Source: Actinomycetes bacterium (GTDB taxonomy: Bacteria > Actinomycetota > Thermoleophilia > RBG-16-64-13). From it: 33,125 nucleotides of DNA. Made by a program: the position numbers and the translations under genes. Positions 8,746 to 16,754 of the stretch are shown in pieces. Within the stretch, counting starts at the first letter, position 1; every line of letters begins with the position of its first letter. The DNA is taken from NCBI GenBank assembly GCA_021802965.1, contig JAJZQZ010000009.1, positions 1-33,125 on the forward strand, read 5' to 3'. A model generated the notes under the pieces. That model worked only from the letters and a program-made list of their open reading frames with translations. It searched no databases and had not been told where the DNA came from.

Positions 8746-9030
8746 CCTATCCCTCCATCAGTCTGGTGACCCCCCCCGGAACCCCCGACTGCCGAACGTT
8801 GCAGGCAATGAACAAGGTGAGGCCTGCGCGCGGTTCATGGCAGCCACGTGGACCCTCATTCCAAGCGCATCCCTCCCTTCGCCGAGCACGCCACGGGACG
8901 TGTACGCGTCTCGATCCGTTAAACCGACCTACCCCCATTTCGGGGGAACGATCAACGTTCGCCTGACACGAGAGGAGCAAACCGCCGCATCGGTTGATGT
9001 GGCCGGATGCTAATCGGCAGATCGGGCCCG

Positions 9031-9046
9031 TGTGATTAGCGTCACA
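9031..9046. promoter_or_regulatory. CRP/FNR-superfamily-type operator (perfect TGTGA-N6-TCACA)
   Basis: TGTGATTAGCGTCACA in the divergent region between the cytochrome gene and ku. Confidence 0.6.
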
Positions 9047-9101
9047 ATAACATGGTGCCCGCCACGCCGAAAGTCTTTTGGTCGCCAAGAGGCTCAGAAA
9101 T

Positions 9102-9137
9102 CCAGCCGCTCAAGCCAAACCAGCCGCTCACGCCAAA
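9102..9137. repeat. 18-bp tandem repeat, two copies
   Basis: CCAGCCGCTCAAGCCAAA / CCAGCCGCTCACGCCAAA, 17 of 18 identical. Confidence 0.8.
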
Positions 9138-9497
9138 GCTTCCGTAGTCTCACGCCGATACCCATTTTGGCCTCCTTTGCCGTATGTGCCGTTGGGCGGG
9201 CAGATGGGAGGCGCCCGGGTAGGATAGCGGTCCTGTGAGGAGCGGCCATCCCTGCGCCACCATGGGGTGTTGATACCCCCGCGGGACCACGACCTGCCCG
9301 CAGGAACGGTCGACCCGACGGACGAGAGTTCAACTGAGCCTGGTGTCCGAACTCGCACCCGCGGGCCGGTCCGCACAAGCGACGCGCCAAACCGTCAGGC
9401 CACTCGCCCCCCGAGCTTCCCGGCGGCGGGGGCCGTTCGACGAAGGCATGGGATTGGGTAACGTATCTATGACACGAATAGATCGAGGAGGCCTGCC

Positions 9498-10400
9498 ATG
9501 GCGCGCCCACTATGGAAAGGGGCCATCAGCTTCGGCTTGGTCACGATCCCCGTTTCGCTGTACCCGGCTAAGAGTGCCCGCGAGGACCTGAGCTTCCATA
9601 TGCTTCACAAGACCGATCTGAGCCGCATCCGTAACCAGCGGGTCGACGAAGAAGGTCATGAAGTCGCATACGACGACATAGTCAAGGGATACGAGTACGA
9701 GAAGGACCAGTACGTGGTTATCGGGGAGGCCGAACTCGAAGCCGCCAACGTGGAGGCCACTCAGAGCATCGACATCATGAGCTTCGTCGACGGCGACGAC
9801 ATCGACATCGCGTACTTCGACACGCCCTACTACACCGAGCCGGCGAAGGCGGGGCGCAAGGCATACGCCCTGCTTCGGGAGACCCTGAAGAACACGGGAA
9901 AAGTGGGCGTGGCCAAGCTGGTCATCCGCGAGCGGCAGCATCTCTGCGCGCTCGTACCCGACGGGAACGCCCTGATCGCCTACACCCTGCGGTGGGCGTA
10001 CCAGCTGCGAGACGTGTCCGAGTTCGACCTGCCGGGCGATGACCTGGAGGCCCTGGGTGTGAGCGCGCAGGAGCTGAACATGGCCGAGCAGCTGGTGAGG
10101 GCGATGCGGGCCACGTGGGAACCTGCCCAGTATCGCGACACCTATCGGGACGACCTCCTTGAGCTGATCCACAAGAAGGTCGAAAGCGGGGACACTTCGA
10201 TGATCACTGAGCCCCCCAGGCGTGAGGCGCCTGAGAGCAACGTGGTCGACATCATGTCGCTCCTGAAGAAGAGCATGGAGCAGCGAAAGCCGGCCAAGAC
10301 CGACTCCGCCAGCGATGACGGGATCGGCGGTGACCCGGAGTCGCGCGCGGCCGGCGCCAAGAAGCGGAGCACACACGCGCGCGGCAAGAAGTCCGCGTAG
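9498..10400 (+). CDS. ku: Non-homologous end-joining protein Ku
   Basis: MARPLWKGAISFGLVTIPVSLYPA...LSFHMLHKTDLSRIRNQRVDEEG...VVDIMSLLKKSMEQ; RBS GAGGAGG. Confidence 0.96.
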   Translation: MARPLWKGAISFGLVTIPVSLYPAKSAREDLSFHMLHKTDLSRIRNQRVDEEGHEVAYDDIVKGYEYEKDQYVVIGEAELEAANVEATQSIDIMSFVDGDDIDIAYFDTPYYTEPAKAGRKAYALLRETLKNTGKVGVAKLVIRERQHLCALVPDGNALIAYTLRWAYQLRDVSEFDLPGDDLEALGVSAQELNMAEQLVRAMRATWEPAQYRDTYRDDLLELIHKKVESGDTSMITEPPRREAPESNVVDIMSLLKKSMEQRKPAKTDSASDDGIGGDPESRAAGAKKRSTHARGKKSA

Positions 10401-10410
10401 GGAGGCGACC

Positions 10411-13062
10411 GTGGGACTGGAGACCTACCGCAAGAAGCGGCGTTTCGAGAAGACTCCTGAGCCATCGGGTCAGGCGGGCGAGCCGACGCCGTCGGGGGGC
10501 GGGGAGCGCGAGCCCCGGGACGGACCTCGTCTTCTGTACGTCATCCAGAAGCATGCCGCGACCAGGCTTCACTATGACTTCAGGCTCGAGCTCGACGGAG
10601 TGCTCGTCTCGTGGGCGGTGCCCAAAGGACCTTCGCTCGACCCTCACGATCGTCGTCTGGCCGTGCACGTCGAGGATCACCCCGTGGAATACGGCAGCTT
10701 CGAGGGGACCATCCCCAAGGGAGAGTACGGGGGCGGGACCGTGGAGCTCTGGGACCGGGGCACCTGGGAGCCCGAAGTCGACCCCCGGAAGGGCCTCGAG
10801 AAAGGCGAACTCAAGTTCACGCTGCACGGTGAGAAGCTGAAGGGCAGCTGGGTGCTCGTACGGACAAAGGGCCGCCCCGGTGAGGACAAGGAGCAGTGGC
10901 TGCTCATCAAGCACCGGGACGACTATTCGGTCGACGGTGACGGACAAGCGGTCCTGCGTGAGCAGGCAGCTTCGGTCGCGAGCGGCCGCACTCTGGACGA
11001 GATCGCGGCCGAGGGGGAGGCCAGCGTCTGGCACGGAGACCAGCCCCCCGATCGTCAGGCCGATGTGCGGGCCGCTGAGGAGTTCCTCATCGACCCCTCC
11101 GCCCTGCCGGGCGCGCGGCGCGCGCCGGAGTTGCCGCGCTTCGTCAGCCCAGAGCTGGCCACACTGGTCGAGCGCGCTCCGGAAGGGCCCGGGTGGCTGC
11201 ACGAGGTGAAGTTCGACGGGTACCGCGCCCTCGCGCGGATCGAACAGGGCTCCGCCGTCATGTACTCGCGCAACAACAAGGACTGGACCGGCAGGTACCA
11301 GGTGCTGGTGGATAGTTTGGCCGCCCTGCCGGTGGAGAGCGCGATGCTGGACGGCGAGGTCGTCGTGCAGCTGCCCGACGGCACCACGAGCTTCCAGGAG
11401 TTGCAGAACCTCGCCGGCGCAGGGGAGCGTCCGGCCAACGGGCGACTCGTGTATTTCGCCTTCGACCTGCTCTACCTCGACGGGTGGGAGCTTCTGGCGG
11501 TCGCCATCGAGGATCGCAAGAGACTGTTGAAGCGACTCTTGTCGCGGGTCGCGGCCGGCGACCGGATCGTCTATTCGGACGACATCGCGGGTGATGGTGC
11601 GGTCGTCCTCGAGAGCGCCTGCGGACTCGGCCTGGAGGGCGTCGTCAGCAAACGGACGGGTAGCCGCTATCGGCCCGGAGTGCGCGGGACAGAGTGGGTG
11701 AAGGTCAAGTGCCGGCACGAGCAGGAGTTCGTCGTAGGCGGGTACACCGACCCCGCGGGCACCCGCGTCGGTTTTGGGGGCCTGCTCCTGGGAGTGCATG
11801 GGGACGGTGAACTGCGCTACGTGGGCAAGGTGGGCACCGGGTTCAGCGAGCAGCTTCTGCTGCGTCTCGGTGAGCGGCTCCGCGGTCTGCGGACCGACGA
11901 GGCGCCCTTCGCCGATCTGAAGCGCCTACCCAAGGGGTCCCACTGGGTCGAGCCGCGACTGGTGGCCCAGGTGGCCTTCGCCGAGTGGACAGGCGACGGG
12001 CGCATCCGACACCCCAGCTTCAAGGGCCTGCGTGAGGACAAGGCCTCGGACGAGGTCGGCCGGGAACCCGCCGCGCCGGCGGCCGTTTCGGCGGTGACGG
12101 TCGCGGCAGCCGGTACGCCGGCCGCAGTGGCCGGTTCGGTGGTGGCGGTGACGCACCCCGACCGCGTCTTCTGGCCCGCTCAGGGGGTCACGAAGCGTGG
12201 CCTAATCGACTACTACCAGAGTGTCGCTCGCTGGATGATGCCGTACGTCGTCGATCGCCCCGTGTCGATGGTCAGGTGTCCCGACGGGGTCAAGGGCTCC
12301 CCCGACGTCGTTGGTCAAGGAGGCGAAGCCGGAGGACAGTGCTTCTTTCACAAGCACCCGGGCCAGGATTTCCCGGGGCCGTTCCGCCGGATAACTATCG
12401 AGGAGTCCGGTGGCGTCGAGACGTACATAGCCATCACCGAGCCGGACAGCCTTGTGGCCCTCGCCCAGATGGGGGTCCTCGAGGTCCATATCTGGGGCTC
12501 GACCTGGCCCGACATCGAACGACCCGACATGCTCGTGTTCGACCTCGACCCTGATCCGGCCGTGGGATGGCACGACCTCGCCGAGGCCGCCCGCTTGATG
12601 CGGGAGACCCTTCGCGTGCTCGGCCTGCAGAGCTTCGTCAAGACCACGGGGGGTAAGGGGCTGCACGTGGTGGCGCCCATCATCCCGGGCGACGGTTGGC
12701 AGGCGGTGCGCGGCTTCTGCAAGGCGGTGGCGGAGACCTTCGTGTCGGTGGCGCCCGACAAGTACACGGCGAACATGTCCAAAGCCAAACGGCCCGGAAA
12801 GATCTACGTCGACTACGTGCGCAACACCCGGGGAGCAACCTCAATCGCTCCCTATTCGACCCGCGCTCGTGAGAACGCCACCGTCTCGGTGCCTCTGCGC
12901 TGGAGTGAGCTGGGTGGTCGCGTGCGCCCCGACTCGTACACGATAGCCACGCTGCCGAACCGGCTCAGGCGCCTCAAAGGCGACCCCTGGGAGGGGTACT
13001 TCGACGCTCGGGATTCACAACGGATAACTCCACAGATGAAACAGGCTCTGGGCCTGTCATAA
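10411..13062 (+). CDS. ligD: ATP-dependent DNA ligase D, 3'-phosphoesterase - ligase - polymerase order
   Basis: GTG start with GGGAGG RBS just after ku; PE domain YVIQKHAATRLHYDFRLELDGVLVSWAVPKGPS; ligase KxDGxR motif EVKFDGYRALARI; Pol domain VTHPDRVFWPAQGVTKRGLIDYY...FDLDPDPAVGW. Confidence 0.96.
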   Translation: MGLETYRKKRRFEKTPEPSGQAGEPTPSGGGEREPRDGPRLLYVIQKHAATRLHYDFRLELDGVLVSWAVPKGPSLDPHDRRLAVHVEDHPVEYGSFEGTIPKGEYGGGTVELWDRGTWEPEVDPRKGLEKGELKFTLHGEKLKGSWVLVRTKGRPGEDKEQWLLIKHRDDYSVDGDGQAVLREQAASVASGRTLDEIAAEGEASVWHGDQPPDRQADVRAAEEFLIDPSALPGARRAPELPRFVSPELATLVERAPEGPGWLHEVKFDGYRALARIEQGSAVMYSRNNKDWTGRYQVLVDSLAALPVESAMLDGEVVVQLPDGTTSFQELQNLAGAGERPANGRLVYFAFDLLYLDGWELLAVAIEDRKRLLKRLLSRVAAGDRIVYSDDIAGDGAVVLESACGLGLEGVVSKRTGSRYRPGVRGTEWVKVKCRHEQEFVVGGYTDPAGTRVGFGGLLLGVHGDGELRYVGKVGTGFSEQLLLRLGERLRGLRTDEAPFADLKRLPKGSHWVEPRLVAQVAFAEWTGDGRIRHPSFKGLREDKASDEVGREPAAPAAVSAVTVAAAGTPAAVAGSVVAVTHPDRVFWPAQGVTKRGLIDYYQSVARWMMPYVVDRPVSMVRCPDGVKGSPDVVGQGGEAGGQCFFHKHPGQDFPGPFRRITIEESGGVETYIAITEPDSLVALAQMGVLEVHIWGSTWPDIERPDMLVFDLDPDPAVGWHDLAEAARLMRETLRVLGLQSFVKTTGGKGLHVVAPIIPGDGWQAVRGFCKAVAETFVSVAPDKYTANMSKAKRPGKIYVDYVRNTRGATSIAPYSTRARENATVSVPLRWSELGGRVRPDSYTIATLPNRLRRLKGDPWEGYFDARDSQRITPQMKQALGLS

Positions 13063-13073
13063 AAGGAGGAGTC

Positions 13074-13229
13074 ATGCTGCCGCTGATTCTGGTCATCGTG
13101 CTGGTCGTGTTGGCGTTGGCCGTGCTGCCGCTGTTCCCGTACAGCCGAGGCTGGGGCTACTTCCCGGGGGGCACGATCTTCGTGATCCTCGTCGTTCTTC
13201 TGATCCTGTGGTTGATCGGCGTCGTCTGA
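13074..13229 (+). CDS. 51-aa DUF3309-like small membrane protein (not in the ORF track)
   Basis: MLPLILVIVLVVLALAVLPLFPYSRGWGYFPGGTIFVILVVLLILWLIGVV; AAAAGGAGG RBS 12 nt after ligD stop; PYSRGWGY motif. Confidence 0.85.
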   Translation: MLPLILVIVLVVLALAVLPLFPYSRGWGYFPGGTIFVILVVLLILWLIGVV

Positions 13230-13253
13230 CCGCGCCGCGTCGCCGACGTAGCA

Positions 13254-14027
13254 TCAGTATCTGCCGACGGTGAGCCCGCCGTCGACCAGCAGGACCTGGC
13301 CCGTGATGTACCGGGCGTCGTCAGAGGCCAGGAAGACGGCCACCGGGGCGATCTCTTCGGGGCTGCCGACTCTCCCGAGGGGGATGAACGAGGCCGCCGC
13401 CTCTAGGCCCTCCGGCCCCAGGCTGTTCTCGCGCGAGAGCGACTGCGCGGTGCGGACGTAGCCCGGTGCGATGCCGTTGACCCGGACGTTGTCGGAAGCG
13501 AGCTCCACCGCGAGCGCCCGGACCAGGCCGACGACGCCGGCTTTCGCGGCCGAGTAGTGGGCGTGCTCGGACCAGCCGTACGAGACCCCCATGATCGACG
13601 AGAGGGCGATCAGAGAACCGCGTCGCCTCTCGCGCATCGCGGGCGCGGCCGACCGGAACACGCGCATCACGCCTTTCAGGTCGACGTCGAGCAGGCGATC
13701 CCAGACATCGTCAGCTAGCTCCTCGAAAGGCACGCGCCGGGCGATGCCCGCGTTGGCCACGATGACCTCGGGCGGCTGCCACAGGTTGCCGACCGATCGG
13801 ACGACCTCGTCCACCTGACCCGTGTCGGCCACGTCCAGATGGAAGAACTCCGCGATGCCGTTTTCGGTTTCCAGGGCCCGGGCTACGGCCGTGCCTTCGG
13901 CGTCGAGCACGTCAGTCACCGCGACCCGGTAGCCTGCTTCGGCGAAGGCGCGCGCCGTGGCCGCCCCGATGCCTATGCCGGCCCCCGTGATCAGGGCTAC
14001 CGGAGCTTTGCTCTCTGAAGTCTGCAT
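13254..14027 (-). CDS. SDR-family oxidoreductase
   Basis: ALITGAGIGIGAATARAFAEAG; VANAGIA; YSAAKAGVVGLVRALAVELA; C-terminal YITGQVLLVDGGLTVG. Confidence 0.93.
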   Translation of the reverse strand: MQTSESKAPVALITGAGIGIGAATARAFAEAGYRVAVTDVLDAEGTAVARALETENGIAEFFHLDVADTGQVDEVVRSVGNLWQPPEVIVANAGIARRVPFEELADDVWDRLLDVDLKGVMRVFRSAAPAMRERRRGSLIALSSIMGVSYGWSEHAHYSAAKAGVVGLVRALAVELASDNVRVNGIAPGYVRTAQSLSRENSLGPEGLEAAASFIPLGRVGSPEEIAPVAVFLASDDARYITGQVLLVDGGLTVGRY

Positions 14028-14051
14028 GTATCCCCTCGGTGTCCGCTCTTG

Positions 14052-14555
14052 CTAGATCTGGGGCTCGTCGCTGGACCGAGCGCCGATGGCGGTGGCCGCG
14101 AAGGAGCCTGCCGTGCCCGCTGCGAGAGCGAGAAGCGCCCACAAGAAGCCCTTGCGGACGGTCCCCCTGGCCGCGTCAACAGAAACGGGGCCGGGGCCGG
14201 TCTGTGCCAGGGCGAACAGGGTGGCGAGCAGCACCAGGTTGTATTCGTAGCCGCCTTCGGTCGCCCAGGGACCATTCTTCAGGTGCACGGTGCGCGCGCC
14301 GGTGATGACCGCTCCGGCGAGCGAGGCGACGGCCAATGGAGTGGCGAGCCCTAGGGTAAGCAGGGCGCCGCCGCCCACTTCCGCGGCACCGGCTGCCACC
14401 GCGGCCTGCTTTCCCGGCCTCAGCCCGAGAGAGTCGAAGAACTGACCGGTCCCTTCCAGACCATGTCCCCCGAACCATCCGAAGAGCTTCTGCAGTCCGT
14501 GCCCGATCATCAGGACGCCCACGACCAACCGGACGACCAGCTGTGGCAGTCCCAT
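14052..14555 (-). CDS. DoxX family membrane protein
   Basis: MGLPQLVVRLVVGVLMIGHGLQKLFGWFGGHGLEGTGQFFDSLGLRPG...; start chosen at MGLPQ (track ORF start 14588). Confidence 0.85.
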   Translation of the reverse strand: MGLPQLVVRLVVGVLMIGHGLQKLFGWFGGHGLEGTGQFFDSLGLRPGKQAAVAAGAAEVGGGALLTLGLATPLAVASLAGAVITGARTVHLKNGPWATEGGYEYNLVLLATLFALAQTGPGPVSVDAARGTVRKGFLWALLALAAGTAGSFAATAIGARSSDEPQI

Positions 14556-14674
14556 GGGGACCTCCTTCCGTAAAGATGCAGTCGCCATCTAACGTTCCCG
14601 TCCGGCGGCGGAGCCACACCGGCGGGCAACGGGTATGCTTGCGCGGACCGGTGTACGAACGAGGAGGATCGAAA

Positions 14675-15134
14675 GTGGATCGATGAATCGAAGTCAAAGA
14701 GGTCGCGATGGCGCGCTTCCGTGACCCTGGATCGGCGCCCATGAACTGCGCCCAGACGGTGGTCTTGTTCGTCAGCCAGTGTCTCGGGATCGACCTGCAG
14801 GCGATCACGGTCGCACGCTACATGGGCGGCGGCTCGGTGGGTATGGGGGAGACCTGCGGCGCGGTCGAAGGGGCTGTCACGTCGCTGGGCCTGCGCGACT
14901 ACTTCGCTCCCGACGAGCATCCGGCGATGGCTCCGGACGACAAGCAGGCACTCCAGCAACTGATCCGCGACTTCCGCGAGGAGTTCGGGTCCGCGACATG
15001 TCGCGGGCTCACCGGGTGCGACATCAGCAGCGCGGAGGGGTATGCCCCGCTTCAGGCAAGATGAGATCTCGAGGCGGTGCGAAGACTACGTGGCGTGGGT
15101 GTGCGACCGTCTGGCGGCGATCCTCGCGGGCTGA
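14675..15134 (+). pseudogene. C_GCAxxG_C_C family putative redox protein, apparently interrupted (TGA at 14684-14686; +1 frameshift near 15044-15050)
   Basis: Intact core ORF 14708..15064 has NCAQTV...GGGSVGMGETCGAVEGAVTSLG...CRGLTGCD; upstream in-frame GTG-GAT-CGA-TGA-ATC-GAA-GTC-AAA-GAG-GTC-GCG after GAGGAGG RBS; downstream +1 frame gives RFRQDEISRRCEDYVAWVCDRLAAILAG. Confidence 0.65.
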
Positions 15135-15135
15135 G

Positions 15136-15276
15136 CTACTTGGGAAGGCCTCGCCACCAGCGGTAGCCGGCCGTGGCTCCGGCTGCCAGCAGTCCGGCTA
15201 TGATCCAGTAGACGCCCTTCTTCGATGGGCGCTCATCGCGCCTCGGGCGAACTCTTCCTGGTCTCCACGTCGTCAT
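15136..15276 (-). CDS. 46-aa hypothetical single-TM protein (not in the ORF track)
   Basis: MTTWRPGRVRPRRDERPSKKGVYWIIAGLLAAGATAGYRWWRGLPK; AGGAG RBS; basic N-terminus plus one hydrophobic segment. Confidence 0.5.
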   Translation of the reverse strand: MTTWRPGRVRPRRDERPSKKGVYWIIAGLLAAGATAGYRWWRGLPK

Positions 15277-15413
15277 CGATGGCTCCTGTCGTGTCGCGGC
15301 AGTGGGTGGTACCGCCTGTAAACGAGCATATACCCTTCTCGGGGAAAGGCTGAGCGCGTACCATGTTCCGGCGCCACACGCGCGCGCCCCACGTGAACTC
15401 AGGGAAGGGATCT

Positions 15414-16064
15414 ATGAAGGCCATAGCCATCAACGGCAGCCCCCGCAAGACATGGAACACGGCCACGTTGCTCGAGAGCGCCCTGCGCGGCTGCGCGGCC
15501 GGCGGAGCCGAGACCGAGCTCGTGCACCTGTACAGCCACGCCTACCAGGGCTGCACGAGCTGCTTCCGCTGCAAGAAGATCGGTGGCAGAAGCTACGGCC
15601 GGTGCGGCATGAAGGACGATCTGACCCCCATCTTGGAGCGCGCGCTCGAGGCCGATGTCGTGCTGCTTGGATCGCCCATCTACTTCCACACCGAGACGGG
15701 CGAGATGCGCTCGTTCCTCGAGCGCTTCATCTTCCCGAATCTCTCGTACACTCCGGGTCACGCTTCGATCTTTCCGCGCAAGCTGCCCATCGGTCTCGTC
15801 TACACGATGAACGTGACCGAGGCCCAGATGCCCGCCTACAATCAGGACGCGAGCGTCGCCGCCTCCAGCCGCACCCTCGGCCGGATATTCGGCAGCTGCG
15901 AGGTCCTGCTGTGCACAGACACGTACCAGTTCTAGGACTACTCCAAATATCTCACCACCGGGTGGGACGCCGCGGCGAAGGCCCGACGCCGCCAAGAGGT
16001 GTTTCCCAAGGACCTGGAACGGGCCTATGAGATGGGCTCTCGTTTGGCGGCCGCGGCGGGATAG
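15414..16064 (+). CDS. NADPH-dependent FMN reductase / flavodoxin-like family protein with in-frame TAG at 15933-15935
   Basis: MKAIAINGSPRKTWNTATLLESALRG...YQGCTSCFRCKK...LGSPIYFHTETGEMRSFLERFIFP...; after the TAG the same frame reads DYSKYLTTGWDAAAKARRRQEVFPKDLERAYEMGSRLAAAAG. Track ORF stops at 15935. Confidence 0.75.
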
Positions 16065-16118
16065 CCCGACAGCGACACTCTGTTTCGGAGACCTCGGACC
16101 ACGAGGCTTTTCACGCGC

Positions 16119-16754
16119 CTACTGCTGACCGGGAGACACCCGCCGTTGCATGGTGCGTGTCGCGAACCTCATCGCCCACACGAACACGGCGGCGGCCACG
16201 ATGATGACCCCCAGCAGCGAGATCCACATGATGGTCAGCGCCGCAGTCGAGTTCGAGCTGCTGGTGAGCTTCTCGGCGAAGCCGGCCAGGTAAGACTGGT
16301 CCGCTCCCTCGATGGCGAACACCAAGGGGACGTAGTACAAGGTAGCGCCGAGCACCAGGAACACCGTCGACAGCCGGTACGCACCCCTGTCGTCGTCCAC
16401 TCGCCTGAACAGCCTGACCACCAGGGCCAACAACAAGAAGAGCGTCGCCAGCGGTGCCGTCAGGGGCAGGTCCATGCTCTTGACCAGGTTCGGCTGGAAG
16501 AAGATCAGGCTCAGCCCGAGAAGTATGAGGAGAATGCCGTCCCGCAGCAGCAGGTAGGTCATCCACCAGATGTCGGCGCCGAATCTCAGCCCCATGCGCC
16601 GCAATGTGCGAAGGATGTATGGCCGCCCCAGGTGGAAGATCAGCCCGGCCGTCCAGAGAGCGGGCAGGAAGGCCACGATGGTGGCGACCAACCATTGCTG
16701 CCCCCCCTGGTTGAAAGCATCGGCGATAGCTTTGGAGACGTCGTCGGGACTCAT
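16119..16754 (-). CDS. Polytopic membrane protein, paralog of the upstream 16751..17407 gene
   Basis: MSPDDVSKAIADAFNQGGQQWLVATIVAFLPALWTAGLIFHLGRPYILRTLRRMGLRFGADIWWMTYLLLRDGILL...; ATG overlaps the previous gene's stop by 4 bp; multiple hydrophobic segments. Confidence 0.75.
   Translation of the reverse strand: MSPDDVSKAIADAFNQGGQQWLVATIVAFLPALWTAGLIFHLGRPYILRTLRRMGLRFGADIWWMTYLLLRDGILLILLGLSLIFFQPNLVKSMDLPLTAPLATLFLLLALVVRLFRRVDDDRGAYRLSTVFLVLGATLYYVPLVFAIEGADQSYLAGFAEKLTSSSNSTAALTIMWISLLGVIIVAAAVFVWAMRFATRTMQRRVSPGQQ

Noticed and set aside
8948-8962. GAACGATCAACGTTC as a LexA/SOS box near ku
   Set aside because: Spacing between GAAC and GTTC is 7, not the 4 expected for Gram-positive-type SOS boxes; kept only as a generic dyad.
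9102-9137. Two-copy 18-bp repeat as a mini CRISPR array
   Set aside because: Directly adjacent copies without spacers and no cas genes in the window.
9094-9510. 138-aa minus-strand ORF upstream of ku
   Set aside because: No recognisable family, low-complexity Pro/Arg/Gly content, overlaps the likely promoter region of ku.
14684-14686. TGA in the C_GCAxxG_C_C gene as selenocysteine
   Set aside because: Not at a conserved Cys position and I found no convincing SECIS-like hairpin downstream.
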